64,000 nt of DNA, from positions 1 through 64,000 of the forward strand of contig JAJFFQ010000038.1 in the NCBI GenBank assembly GCA_021776565.1, written 5' to 3'. Of this stretch, positions 28,439 through 38,545 are shown one piece after another. Source of the stretch: Robiginitomaculum sp. Lineage in GTDB: Bacteria > Pseudomonadota > Alphaproteobacteria > Caulobacterales > Maricaulaceae. The notes under the pieces were generated by a model that saw only the letters and a program-made list of their open reading frames with translations, had not been told where the DNA came from and made no database searches. Every line of letters starts with the position of its first letter. The first letter of the stretch is position 1. Made by a program: the position numbers and the translations under genes.

Positions 28439-31400
28439 ATGCACTTGAAACAACAGGTCATCACAGCCGTTATTTTTTCTCTTTTTGTCTTTGCAACAAA
28501 TGCCCAGTCAGCATCCAGCGCGAAGGTGCAGGTATTCTCCCCCCAAGGCACTGTAAAGGATGTGCGGCAAATTGCTGTGCGATTTTCCGCGCCCATGACC
28601 AGTTTTGGTGATCCCCGGCAAGAAGGCCCGTTTGATATTGACTGCGACGCAGCCGGTTCTGGCCGCTGGGCAGATGACCGCAACTGGGTTTATGATTTTG
28701 AGCATGATTTGCCAGGCGGGCTAGTTTGCACATTTGTGCTAAAGGTTGATCTGACAACACTTAACGGAACACCGGTTGGTGGACGTACATCATATACATT
28801 CAATACCGGTGGCCCCTCGGTTCGCGAGATGACGCCCTGGGAGGGTTCTTCCTCAATTGATGAGGATCAGGTGTTTTTTCTGGGACTTGACGCTCCGGCT
28901 ACGGAGAGTTCCGTAGAGCAAAATGCCTATTGTGCCATTGAGGGTATTAGCGAACAGGTGCCGGTAAAACTCATCTCCGGGGAGGAGCGCGAAACCCTGC
29001 TTACATCCCTGCGCCGTATGGGTTATCGCTATACTCACCTTATACGAAACAGTGTCGGTTCTAACGAAGAGCGCGAAAATACCATTGTGGCACTGCGTTG
29101 CCAGCGCACAATACCTTCAGCGACCAAAATCTCCCTGATTTGGGGCAAAGGCATTGCCTCGCCCTCGGGTATTGTCACCATGGATGACCAGATCCTGAAT
29201 TTTCGTACACGCCCGGTATTTAATGCGCGCTTTACTTGCGCCCGCACCAATGCAGACGCTCCCTGTCTTCCGATGATGAACATGACCGTGCAATTTAGCG
29301 CGGCCATTCCTACAGCTATTGCCAAAAATATTGCCCTGGTCGGGCCAAATGGGCAGCGCCAGAACAGCACACTGGATGATGATGAGGATACACCCACAGT
29401 AAGTCGCGTCACCTTCAAGGCGCCCTTTGCCCCCAATGCCAGCTTTGCCGTCGAACTACCAGATAATGTACGTGATGATGCCGGACGCGCATTGCAAAAT
29501 GCCTCTCGTTTTCCGTTAACTGTACGCACGGACGAGTTTCCCCCCTTGATAAAGTTCTCTGCTGCATTTGGAATTATCGAGAGCAAGGCCGGAGCAATTT
29601 TACCGGTCACCGTTCGTAACGTAGAACCACTAATTGCCGCAAAACTCAAAGCTCTGCCAGAGAAGCCCGATGACAGCATCCCGGCCCGGGTGCACCGCGC
29701 CAAAGACGTATTTGCCATGCTGGACTGGATGAAAAAGGCCGAACGTGCCGGTGACTGGAGTCGTAAATGGGTGCGAGATGAAAATGGCAATTCCACCTAT
29801 CAAAATACCACCGGCACAAATTCCATATTTGAGGCGATCACACCCGGCCAGACCTTTGATGTACCACGCCCGGAAGGTGGTAAAGCCTTTGAAGTCATTG
29901 GTATCCCTTTGAAAAAGCCCGGCTTTTATGCCGTTGAACTAAAAAGCCAGGCGCTTGGGCAGGCACTTCTGGGACGCGATACCCCGCGTTATGTCTCAAC
30001 AACGGCTTTGGTCACCAATATGGCAGTACATTTTCACTGGGGCCGCGAAGGATCGCTCATCTGGGTGACAGCACTGGATAGCGGCAAACCGGTCGCCAAT
30101 GCACAGATTGCCATTGGTGATACCTGTACCAAAAAAGTTCTGTGGACTGGCACGACGGAGGCAAACGGCACAGCGCGCATTGATGCCATTTTACATGAAC
30201 CTTCAAGCTGGGGCAGTTGTTATAATGACAGTAACCACCCCCTGGTTATTAGCGCCGCCAAAGGCAATGATTTCAGCTTTACATTGAGCGAATGGAATGA
30301 CGGCATTGCCCCTTATGATTTTGATATATCCAGTGCCAGTGAATGGCAGGCCGATATAGCCCACACCGTATTTGGCCGCACATTATTACGCGCTGGTGAA
30401 AGCGTATCCATGAAGCATTATATTCGCCGCCATACAGGCACAGGTTTTGCTCTACCCCCAGGTTTCACTCGCAAAAGCTTGGTACGGATTATCCATGAAG
30501 ACAGTGGGCAGGACGTTGAACTTCCCATCGAGTTCAACGCGAACGGAAGCGCCGTGAACAGCTATGAAATTCCCAAAGACGCTCGCCTTGGCCAGTATAC
30601 TGTGCAGGTAAAACCGGGTGATAGCTGGCACTCTTCGGGGCGTTTTCGCGTAGAGGAATTTCGCTTGCCCACCATGGAAGCCATTGTGCAAGGGCCAACA
30701 CCACCACTTGTCAACGCGGCGGAAATCCCACTGGATATTATGGTGCGTTATCTCTCTGGTGGCGGCGCATCAGGATTAAGGGTAAAGCTGCGCACGCTGG
30801 TACGGGCCACGCCAGCGCAATTCAAGGGTTTCGCTGATTACAGCTTTGATAGTGAACCACTGGATAGCGATACCAGTTCCACCGGTCAGGGCAACAATGC
30901 CAGCGAACAGGTGAAAACCGGCCTTATCCCGGCAATTCTGGATGGCGAAGGTGCCAAGAGACTTATCGTCACTGACCTGCCCGCATTAAAAACCCATAGT
31001 CAGCTCACCACTGAGCTGGAATACCCCGATGCCAATGGTCAAATCCTCACCAAAGCGGCCCGTTTTGACCTATGGCCCGCAGCAAAAGCCATTGGCATTA
31101 AAACCGAAGGCTGGGCAGCAAGCGTTGACAAGTTGAAACTGCATATGGTCGCGCTCAGTGTAGATGGCAGCCCTGCTCCGGGTACGGCCATTGAAGTCAA
31201 GGCATTTTCAAGGCGGTATTATTCATACCGCAAACGTCTGATTGGCGGGTTTTATTCTTATGAAAATATCACACAGATTGAGCCTCTGGACATTGGCTGT
31301 TCTGGCCGCGCTGGCAAGGGTGGCAAGTTTACCTGCACCCTCGCTCCTGGCCGCTCTGGTGAAGTCATTTTACAAGCCATAATCCATGATGAAGAAGGCC

Positions 31401-34192
31401 AGCAAGCCAGCGCCACCACCAGCATTTGGGTGGCGGGCAAGGATGACTGGTGGTTTTCAGGCACCGATGGTGACCGCATGGATTTGCTGGTAGAAAACAC
31501 CGAATACGATGGCGGCGATATTGCCAAGGTGCAGGTGCGCAGCCCGTTTCGTGTCGCAACCGCCCTGGTCACCATTGAACGCGAAGGCGTGATCGACAGC
31601 TTTGTCACCAGAATTTCTGGCAAAACACCGGTTATCAATGTGCCGGTCAAAGCAGAATACGCGCCCAACGTCTATATTTCTGTATTGGCTGTGAGAGGTC
31701 GTGTTGGTGTCTGGAAAAGTTGGCTTTCGGATTTTGCACGTAAATATGACCTGCCCTGGCTGTCACGGGATGGCGGCAAGGCCAGTGCGTTAATTGATCT
31801 TGCCAAACCCGCCTGGCGTCTGGGCCTTGTCAATATGCGGGTGGGCTGGAACAGGCACAGGCTCAATGTTGATGTTGGTCTTGATAAATCCGTATACCGC
31901 ATCCGTGAAAACGCTACAGCTTTGATAAAAATCACCCGCGCCAATGGCGAAACCTTGCCCCCGGGAACCGAGCTGGCCATTGCCGTGGTTGACGAAGCTC
32001 TGTTGCAGCTTGCCCCCAACACCTCCTGGGATTTGCTGGCGGCCATGATGGATGAACGCGGGCTGGAGGTGCTGACCTCAACCGCGCAAATGCAGGTGAT
32101 CGGCAAACGCCATTATGGCCGCAAGGCCGTCGCCCATGGCGGCGGCGGCGGGCGGCAAGACGCACGCGAGTTGTTTGATACGCTGCTGCTCTGGCAAGGC
32201 CGGGTCAGTGTAGATGAAAACGGCATGGCACAAGTAACCTTCCCGCTCAACGATTCGCTTAGTGCCTTTCGTGTTGTGGCCATTGCCGATAACGGGCTGG
32301 GCCTTTATGGCACAGGCAGCAGCAAAATCACCACCACACAAGATTTGCAACTTCTGGCAGGATTACCAAAAGTAGTTCGTGAAAATGATCGCTTTGATGC
32401 AATCTTCACAGTGCGCAATGCGTCAAACCGAACCATGACTGTGCTGGTCGGCGGTGACATTGTCGGGCTAGGCCCACTTGTTGAACGCGAGATAACCATT
32501 CCAGCAGGTAAGGCTCGAAAAGCACACTGGGATATTCTGGTTCCCTATGACTTACCGGGTCTGGAATGGCGTATTGGTGTGTCTGAAAAAGACGGCACAG
32601 CGACAGATGCCATAAAAATCCGGCAACGGGTTGACCCCTCTGTTCCTGTTCGGGTTTTTCAGTCTACCATTCACCAGATACAAACGCCCTGGAACGTGAC
32701 CCTGGAACGCCCGGGTGACGCCATACCCGGGCGGGGCGGTGTGGATGTAAACCTGCAGGCAAAACTTGGTGATGGATTGCAAGGCGTAAAAGATTATATG
32801 GCGCGCTATCCCTATCGTTGTTTTGAACAACGCACGTCTATGGCCGTCGCCCTTGAGGACAAAGGCCTCTGGCAACAAGCGGCTCTGGCTCTGCCCGCAT
32901 TTATGGATAGTGACGGCCTGGTCAAATACTGGCCATCCGATTATTTGCGTGGCAGCGACACCCTCACTGCTTATGTTTTGGCCATCACCCATGAAGCCGG
33001 ATGGGAAATTCCTGATAGTCAGCGCGACCAAATGCTGAATGGTTTGACTGCCTTTGTTGAAGGTCGTATCCGCCGTGGCTCCCCCCTAAATACGTCCGAT
33101 CTAACCATACGAAAACTGGCGGCCATCGCGGCATTATCACGTTATGGCAAAGCAAAAGCACAAATGCTGACCAGTCTGGAGATCAACCCAAATTTGTTGC
33201 CAACTTCGGCTGTGCTTGACTGGATGAATATCCTCAAACGGGTCAAATCCATTCCCCGCGCCCAGAACGGTATTGTCCAGGCCAAGCAAATTTTGCGCTC
33301 ACGCCTGAATTTTCAAGGCACACATATGGGCTTTTCAACCGAACGTCAGGATAATCTTTGGTGGCTGATGATTTCAGCCGATACCAATGCCGCTCGCGCC
33401 CTCATCAGTCTTGGTGATGCCCCATTATGGCGCGCCGATATGCCACGCATGGCACGGGGTCTGTTGGGTCGTCAATATAATGGCCATTGGCGCACAACCA
33501 CCGGCAATGCCTGGGGTACACTGGCTATGCGCGGTTTCTCAGAGCAGTTTGAAAAAGTGACAGTTAGCGGTCAATCTACCACAAAACTGGATAACAAAAG
33601 CCAGAGCCTCAAATGGGGTCAGGCCAAGGCACTGGATTTCCAGACCTTACCCTGGAATGAGGGCGAGCAAAGCCTGACGGTATCTCACGAAGGTGCCGGC
33701 GCACCCTGGGCCTTTATTACTGCCAAAGCCGCCATTCCCTTGCGTGAGCCATTGTCCAGTGGCTATGCCATCACCCGCACCATAAGCCCGGTGAGCCAGT
33801 CGACACCTGATAAATGGAACATCGGTGATGTTGTACGCATCAAGCTGGATATTGATGCCCAGTCAGACATGACCTGGGTAGTAATTGATGATCCGGTTCC
33901 GGCAGGTGCGCAAATTCTGGGTGGTGGCCTGGGCGGTGATTCTGCTCTTTTGGCACAAGGCGAACGTAATTCCGGTCGGGCCTGGCCGGTCTATGAAGAG
34001 CGCCGCTTTGCCTCCTATCAGGCATTTTATCGCTATGTCCCCAAAGGCAAATTCAGTCTTGAATACACAATCCGGTTGAACACCAAGGGTGATTTTAACC
34101 TGCCACCCACACGGGTTGAGGCCATGTATGCCCCTGAGATGTTTGGCGAAACGCCCATTGCGCCGTTAAGTGTTGGTGCAACAACACCATGA
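28439..34192 (+). CDS. Bacterial alpha-2-macroglobulin with thioester motif
   Basis: This very large exported protein (1917 residues) is predicted to trap attacking proteases in the periplasm. An N-terminal signal peptide (MHLKQQVITAVIFSLFVFA...) has no lipobox cysteine, unlike the E. coli lipoprotein. MG-type beta domains fill the first half. The thioester motif CFEQ lies at residues 1461-1464 inside YPYRCFEQRTSM, followed by the alpha/alpha toroid. It is paired with pbpC through an ATGA overlap, a known association in which PbpC is thought to repair the wall after damage. AAGGGGA precedes the ATG at 28439; 53 upstream codons are dismissed. Confidence 0.93.
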   Translation: MHLKQQVITAVIFSLFVFATNAQSASSAKVQVFSPQGTVKDVRQIAVRFSAPMTSFGDPRQEGPFDIDCDAAGSGRWADDRNWVYDFEHDLPGGLVCTFVLKVDLTTLNGTPVGGRTSYTFNTGGPSVREMTPWEGSSSIDEDQVFFLGLDAPATESSVEQNAYCAIEGISEQVPVKLISGEERETLLTSLRRMGYRYTHLIRNSVGSNEERENTIVALRCQRTIPSATKISLIWGKGIASPSGIVTMDDQILNFRTRPVFNARFTCARTNADAPCLPMMNMTVQFSAAIPTAIAKNIALVGPNGQRQNSTLDDDEDTPTVSRVTFKAPFAPNASFAVELPDNVRDDAGRALQNASRFPLTVRTDEFPPLIKFSAAFGIIESKAGAILPVTVRNVEPLIAAKLKALPEKPDDSIPARVHRAKDVFAMLDWMKKAERAGDWSRKWVRDENGNSTYQNTTGTNSIFEAITPGQTFDVPRPEGGKAFEVIGIPLKKPGFYAVELKSQALGQALLGRDTPRYVSTTALVTNMAVHFHWGREGSLIWVTALDSGKPVANAQIAIGDTCTKKVLWTGTTEANGTARIDAILHEPSSWGSCYNDSNHPLVISAAKGNDFSFTLSEWNDGIAPYDFDISSASEWQADIAHTVFGRTLLRAGESVSMKHYIRRHTGTGFALPPGFTRKSLVRIIHEDSGQDVELPIEFNANGSAVNSYEIPKDARLGQYTVQVKPGDSWHSSGRFRVEEFRLPTMEAIVQGPTPPLVNAAEIPLDIMVRYLSGGGASGLRVKLRTLVRATPAQFKGFADYSFDSEPLDSDTSSTGQGNNASEQVKTGLIPAILDGEGAKRLIVTDLPALKTHSQLTTELEYPDANGQILTKAARFDLWPAAKAIGIKTEGWAASVDKLKLHMVALSVDGSPAPGTAIEVKAFSRRYYSYRKRLIGGFYSYENITQIEPLDIGCSGRAGKGGKFTCTLAPGRSGEVILQAIIHDEEGQQASATTSIWVAGKDDWWFSGTDGDRMDLLVENTEYDGGDIAKVQVRSPFRVATALVTIEREGVIDSFVTRISGKTPVINVPVKAEYAPNVYISVLAVRGRVGVWKSWLSDFARKYDLPWLSRDGGKASALIDLAKPAWRLGLVNMRVGWNRHRLNVDVGLDKSVYRIRENATALIKITRANGETLPPGTELAIAVVDEALLQLAPNTSWDLLAAMMDERGLEVLTSTAQMQVIGKRHYGRKAVAHGGGGGRQDARELFDTLLLWQGRVSVDENGMAQVTFPLNDSLSAFRVVAIADNGLGLYGTGSSKITTTQDLQLLAGLPKVVRENDRFDAIFTVRNASNRTMTVLVGGDIVGLGPLVEREITIPAGKARKAHWDILVPYDLPGLEWRIGVSEKDGTATDAIKIRQRVDPSVPVRVFQSTIHQIQTPWNVTLERPGDAIPGRGGVDVNLQAKLGDGLQGVKDYMARYPYRCFEQRTSMAVALEDKGLWQQAALALPAFMDSDGLVKYWPSDYLRGSDTLTAYVLAITHEAGWEIPDSQRDQMLNGLTAFVEGRIRRGSPLNTSDLTIRKLAAIAALSRYGKAKAQMLTSLEINPNLLPTSAVLDWMNILKRVKSIPRAQNGIVQAKQILRSRLNFQGTHMGFSTERQDNLWWLMISADTNAARALISLGDAPLWRADMPRMARGLLGRQYNGHWRTTTGNAWGTLAMRGFSEQFEKVTVSGQSTTKLDNKSQSLKWGQAKALDFQTLPWNEGEQSLTVSHEGAGAPWAFITAKAAIPLREPLSSGYAITRTISPVSQSTPDKWNIGDVVRIKLDIDAQSDMTWVVIDDPVPAGAQILGGGLGGDSALLAQGERNSGRAWPVYEERRFASYQAFYRYVPKGKFSLEYTIRLNTKGDFNLPPTRVEAMYAPEMFGETPIAPLSVGATTP

Positions 34193-36330
34193 CCGCAACG
34201 CACCGGGGGTTTCTTGGTGTCACCCTGTTTGCGTTGCTCATAGTGCTTATGCTCTGGAGTGCACCGGGGTCAGCACCGAACTATGATGAGGTTCGCCAAA
34301 GCTGGCAGCCGTCACAATCTGCGCTGCTGGATCGCAATGGTGAAATTCTCAATGTTCGCCGCACTGATTTTTCGATGCGCCGGGCGCAATGGGCAGACCT
34401 GAACAGTATTTCACCGGCATTAAGGAACGCCATTATTGCCGCCGAAGACAAACGGTTTTTCCGCCATAATGGCATAGACTGGACAGGCGTATTGGGGGCC
34501 GCATGGAACAATGCACGGGGCAGACCGTTGCGCGGAGCCAGCACCATTACCATGCAGTTGGCCAGCCTATTGCGTGCCCGCGATAACACGCCCTTTGCGC
34601 GCCGATCATTGCGCGCCAAACTGCAACAGGCGCGCCTTGCACAACAAATTGAGCACCAGTGGAGCAAGGCACAAATACTGGAAAGTTATGTTAATCTTCT
34701 GAGCTTTCGCGGCGAAATTGAAGGCATTACCTCTGCCGCCAATGTCCTGCTTGGTAAAACGCCCGATGCCCTGAGCCGGGACGAAAGCTTTGCCCTCGCC
34801 GCCCTGCTTCCCGCACCCAATGCCAGCCCGCAAAGACTGACGCGGCGCTTGTGTGCCCTTACCCGGGCGCAAACGCCCCCGATGCCCTGCAATGGCCCGG
34901 TAATGGCATTGACACGCATGTTAGCCCGGGCCGAAACACCACCAGCTACACCCGCATTTGCGCCACACCTTGCCGCACGGTTATTGCATAACGAACACGT
35001 CAATGTGCGCACCACCATAGATATGCAAATTCAGCGGTTTGCCGAGGAGGCTCTGGCCCGTCAATTGTCTCGCCTCGCCCATCGTAATGTGCGAGATGGC
35101 GCGGTGCTGGTGGTAGAAAATGCCACTGGAAATGTGTTGGCATGGGTGGGGGCCAACACTACCACTTCGCGTGCGCCCCATGTGGATGGTGTGCGCGCCC
35201 AGCGTCAGGCAGGATCCACCTTAAAACCACATCTTTATGCGCTGGCGCTGGAACGGCGCTATCTCACCGCAGCATCCCTGCTTGATGATGCACCTATACA
35301 CCTAGAAACCAAAGGCGGACTTTATGTGCCGCAAAACTATGACCACGGCTATAAAGGGCTGGTTAGCGCCCGCATTGCCCTTGGTAATTCACTAAATATA
35401 CCGGCAGTGCGTACATTGTTGCTCACCGGTGTTGAGCCGTTTCGACAGCGTCTTTATGACATGGGCTATCAAGGCATTACCCGTGACGGTGATTACTATG
35501 GTTTCTCTTTGGCGCTTGGCTCTGCCGAGGTCAGCCTGACAGAGCAAGTCAATGCCTTTCGCACTCTGGCCAATGGCGGACGGGCCAGCGCATTGCGTCT
35601 ACTCTACGATGATCCAATTAACATACCAAAGCAGGTGATAGGCGAGGATGCCGCCTATGTTGTCTCCTCCATGCTTAGTGATCGCTCGGCCCGGCTGCTC
35701 ACCTTCGGGCTATCCAACAACCTCAACACACCGTTCTGGAGTGCGGTAAAAACCGGCACCTCCAAAGCCATGCGCGATAACTGGTGCATCGGGTATAGTC
35801 GCGATTATACAATTGGTGTCTGGGTCGGTAATTTTGAAGGCGATTCCATGCACGGCGTTAGTGGCGTTAGCGGCGCAGCACCCTTATGGCATGAGATTAT
35901 CACCATGTTACATCGTGATCGGCCTTCCCTGCCACCAGAATTGCCAGATGGCATCGTGCAAAGCCAAGTCCGGTTCGATAATAATGAAGCGGACAGAAAT
36001 GAGGTTTTTCTGGCCGGAACCGCAATTACACACATTCGCGCCGTGCCAAAAGGCGCCCGTCCTGCCCGTATTATCCGCCCTGCCCCCGGTGCCATTATTG
36101 CCCTTGACCCTGATATTCCGCCAGCCCGCCAGCGCGTGGCCATCAATGTGCAAGGCGATATGGCCGGAAAAACCCTGACCCTGAATGGCAAAACAGTTGC
36201 CAGCAACAGCCTGTGGTTTCCCATACCCGGCGCGCACAAGCTAAGTCTTATGGATGAGAAGGGTACGGTTCTTGACCAGATCAGTTTTCAGGTTCGCCCC
36301 CTCGGTGGCTCACAGCAACTGCCAAATTAA
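34189..36330 (+). CDS. pbpC: Penicillin-binding protein 1C
   Basis: This is a bifunctional peptidoglycan synthase of 713 residues. After one N-terminal membrane helix (about 8-24), the glycosyltransferase domain shows IIAAEDKRFFRHNGID (Glu86) and GASTITMQLA. The transpeptidase domain has Ser343-Thr-Leu-Lys346 (SxxK), the SLNIPAVR segment (SxN) and KTGT at 521-524. The last 90 or so residues form the PBP1C-specific C-terminal domain. It starts inside the macroglobulin stop codon (ATGA) and converges with the SPOR lipoprotein gene. Confidence 0.95.
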   Translation: MTATHRGFLGVTLFALLIVLMLWSAPGSAPNYDEVRQSWQPSQSALLDRNGEILNVRRTDFSMRRAQWADLNSISPALRNAIIAAEDKRFFRHNGIDWTGVLGAAWNNARGRPLRGASTITMQLASLLRARDNTPFARRSLRAKLQQARLAQQIEHQWSKAQILESYVNLLSFRGEIEGITSAANVLLGKTPDALSRDESFALAALLPAPNASPQRLTRRLCALTRAQTPPMPCNGPVMALTRMLARAETPPATPAFAPHLAARLLHNEHVNVRTTIDMQIQRFAEEALARQLSRLAHRNVRDGAVLVVENATGNVLAWVGANTTTSRAPHVDGVRAQRQAGSTLKPHLYALALERRYLTAASLLDDAPIHLETKGGLYVPQNYDHGYKGLVSARIALGNSLNIPAVRTLLLTGVEPFRQRLYDMGYQGITRDGDYYGFSLALGSAEVSLTEQVNAFRTLANGGRASALRLLYDDPINIPKQVIGEDAAYVVSSMLSDRSARLLTFGLSNNLNTPFWSAVKTGTSKAMRDNWCIGYSRDYTIGVWVGNFEGDSMHGVSGVSGAAPLWHEIITMLHRDRPSLPPELPDGIVQSQVRFDNNEADRNEVFLAGTAITHIRAVPKGARPARIIRPAPGAIIALDPDIPPARQRVAINVQGDMAGKTLTLNGKTVASNSLWFPIPGAHKLSLMDEKGTVLDQISFQVRPLGGSQQLPN

Positions 36331-36444
36331 ACGATAGATCCAGCTGGAGGGCGACGAGGGTGTTTGCTGCAATATAAAATTGCAAAACATCCCTGCCCAT
36401 ATCCAACGCTGGCGCTGATCAGGTATGATTATGATGTTATGCGT

Positions 36445-37128
36445 TTAACCTGGTGTGCGGCCAGTATAATCTGCTGTGGCGCAATAAAGTCCCGCAAGAT
36501 CAAGCTGCGTGCACACAGCCTGAGCTTCGCCGCGGCTGGACAAAGGCCCAGCTTTCAGCCGTTCATAAATACCTTTTTTGGGGCCAAGGTCGACGCGCTC
36601 CACTCTGGGAGCAAGCTTGGCCAAAGCGCCCGGCACTCTGGTTTTGATTTGCACATAGCCATTCAGGGCGCGGGCCGCACTGCGATAACTGCCAAGATGC
36701 ACGGCATACATCAGGCTGCGGGCCTGGGGCAATTCGGGCGGCTGTTTAATGTCATCTGGCGTATAGGAGACGTTGGTTATCTGTGCGCCATGCATGGTTT
36801 CACCCGGACGATCCACCGCCGTTGGTGGCCGTTTTGGAGATTGTGGGCGAACCGGTTGCGTCGTAACCGGGTTGATGTTTGCCGGTGGCATAAGCGCCGC
36901 AGCAAGTTGATAAATTTCGGGAGCTGCATCCTTAACAATCCCCGCATTATCCCCTTCTGCACTGCGCAACCTAGCCATGACTACATCAACGGCAATTTTA
37001 AGGCCCGGATCAAGTACTTGCGCAATACTAGTCGGTGAGGTTTTTTCTTTTTCCCCAAAAGGCAAGGCCGAGCATCCACCCAAAAGGGCCGCAGTAACCA
37101 GGCAAGTAATCAGTGAGACTCTACGCAT
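36445..37128 (-). CDS. SPOR-domain lipoprotein
   Basis: This 227-residue protein has a lipoprotein signal (MRRVSLITCLVTAALLGGCS, lipobox cysteine at about 19) and a linker rich in proline (PKRPPTAVDRPGE). The C-terminal SPOR-like repeat is about residues 145-222 (YAVHLGSYRSAARAL ... GIYERLKAGPLSSRGEAQAV). SPOR domains bind denuded glycan strands and recruit proteins to the division septum, so a cell-envelope or division role is likely. The start at 37128 is chosen for GGAAGG just upstream and for the lipobox spacing. Confidence 0.82.
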   Translation of the reverse strand: MRRVSLITCLVTAALLGGCSALPFGEKEKTSPTSIAQVLDPGLKIAVDVVMARLRSAEGDNAGIVKDAAPEIYQLAAALMPPANINPVTTQPVRPQSPKRPPTAVDRPGETMHGAQITNVSYTPDDIKQPPELPQARSLMYAVHLGSYRSAARALNGYVQIKTRVPGALAKLAPRVERVDLGPKKGIYERLKAGPLSSRGEAQAVCTQLDLAGLYCATADYTGRTPG

Positions 37129-37172
37129 CTCACCTTCCTGCGCCAACATAGTTACTGATTACTTAACATGCC

Positions 37173-37607
37173 TCACCAGGCACCGATTTCACGCAAATGC
37201 GCCCGTAATTCGCCTGGCAATTCCGCGCCGCCGCCCCGCGCCATTAAATCCGGCGGTGCATCTGAGGCCTTGAAATACCGCCAGCCCTGAAAAGGTCGGC
37301 GTGGTTGCGGCGCTGTCGGGATCAGATCAAGGCCCAGAACAAGACGGCAACGCTTTATGCCATCCTCCCCGATCACCTCCTCCATGGCGACTATAGGTTG
37401 GCGCGCCTGCACCACGCGCTTGATAACCCAGTACAGTGATCCGCCATCCAGCACTTCATCGGCCCGGCGCGGCGTCATTCGCGTTACGTGAAAGGGATTA
37501 GGCCGTTCCCCACGAGCGATCCGCGCCTTGATACGGGCAAGATATAATGCCTGAAGCTGATCCAGCCGGTCAATGCCAACGCAGAGTTTGATGAGGTGCA
37601 ATGCCAT
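37173..37607 (-). CDS. DUF1489-family protein
   Basis: This 144-residue protein of the DUF1489 family is largely confined to Alphaproteobacteria. Diagnostic parts are the N-terminal LHLIKLCVGIDRLDQL, then HVTRMTPRRADEVLDGGSLY and WVIKRVVQARQPIV. No catalytic motif, signal peptide or membrane segment is visible, so it is probably cytosolic with unknown function. It is followed closely by the SPOR lipoprotein gene (44 nt) on the same strand. Confidence 0.85.
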   Translation of the reverse strand: MALHLIKLCVGIDRLDQLQALYLARIKARIARGERPNPFHVTRMTPRRADEVLDGGSLYWVIKRVVQARQPIVAMEEVIGEDGIKRCRLVLGLDLIPTAPQPRRPFQGWRYFKASDAPPDLMARGGGAELPGELRAHLREIGAW

Positions 37608-37650
37608 GAGTGCAGTCTATGCCGGATTCCCGGTGGGGAAAAAAATAAAA

Positions 37651-38475
37651 TCAGCGTTTTTTAAAGCCGGAATTTGTGGTGGTGCTTTGCTGGTTAAATT
37701 TGCGAAACATTGCAGAGCCAGAAACCGTGACCTCCTGACGCACAGTAACAAGTGGCCCACCATCCCAGGCCGATGCAAAATGTACCATCATGTCAAAGTT
37801 CTTGACCTTGGCCACAACAACAGGTTTGAAGCTTTTGGTGGCATAAACATGCATCCATAATATCTGCTTCGCGCTTTTACTAATGCCAATTTCGCCAGCC
37901 AGATAATCAACTTTTTGGTTTTTTTGGTTTTTCTTTTTCTTTTTGCCCTTGTCTTCACTGTCCCCATCACCAGAAAACGAGATCGAACCAGCACCAGGGT
38001 CAAAGCTGAAAATCAGCTCATCGCCTTCTTCACGAAGAAAAAGTGTTTCATCCTTCGCCATTTCACCATCACGTTTGAAACTGCGGAGAATTAACTGCTG
38101 ATCCGGGCCTTTCTCCGGTTCGCCCTCTTTTTTTGCCGCTTTGCGCAATTGCTTTTCATGATCCTTGATAATGTCAGCGCGCGCTTTGGCATTTTCCTCC
38201 TCGCTCGGGTGCACAAGCCCCCATTGTTCTGCCAGTGGTTTTGCTGGATCGAAGGTATATTCAATAGTGAGAGGTTCATCGCCACTGACCAGCACCTTGC
38301 CCGTAAAAGCAAAACGCAAATCTGGCCCGATCGCGGCATTGCGCGCCGTCAGATCGTCTTTGGCAGCTTGTAAAATAGCTTGCGGGTCAGAGGCACTTTG
38401 CGCAAATGTATTGTGGGGTGAGACGCTTGTAAAAAAACAAGTAAGAACTGTGAGAAATATCCTCGTTGGTGTCAT
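37651..38475 (-). CDS. Secreted protein of unknown function with lysine-rich patch
   Basis: I do not recognise this 274-residue protein. It has a signal peptide (MTPTRIFLTVLTCFFTSVSP..., likely cut after FAQ). It contains many charged residues and a striking basic run, KGKKKKKNQKNQK, near residues 178-190 that follows an acidic GDGDSED. The rest resembles a beta-rich periplasmic domain, possibly of the outer-membrane-lipid-binding type, but I see no proof. AGGAG lies 6 nt before the ATG at 38475, supporting this start over an upstream one. A GC hairpin (CCCAC/GTGGG) sits just ahead of that site. Confidence 0.7.
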   Translation of the reverse strand: MTPTRIFLTVLTCFFTSVSPHNTFAQSASDPQAILQAAKDDLTARNAAIGPDLRFAFTGKVLVSGDEPLTIEYTFDPAKPLAEQWGLVHPSEEENAKARADIIKDHEKQLRKAAKKEGEPEKGPDQQLILRSFKRDGEMAKDETLFLREEGDELIFSFDPGAGSISFSGDGDSEDKGKKKKKNQKNQKVDYLAGEIGISKSAKQILWMHVYATKSFKPVVVAKVKNFDMMVHFASAWDGGPLVTVRQEVTVSGSAMFRKFNQQSTTTNSGFKKR

Positions 38476-38545
38476 AAAATGCTCCTGGCTGGCCCCCACC
38501 AGAGTGGGAGTTTTACCAGTTCAAACAAAGATCACAAGTCTTTAT

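Noticed and set aside
29035-29796. 253-codon antisense frame within the macroglobulin gene
   Set aside because: It is a shadow of a long real gene on the other strand. No start signal or known domain was seen.
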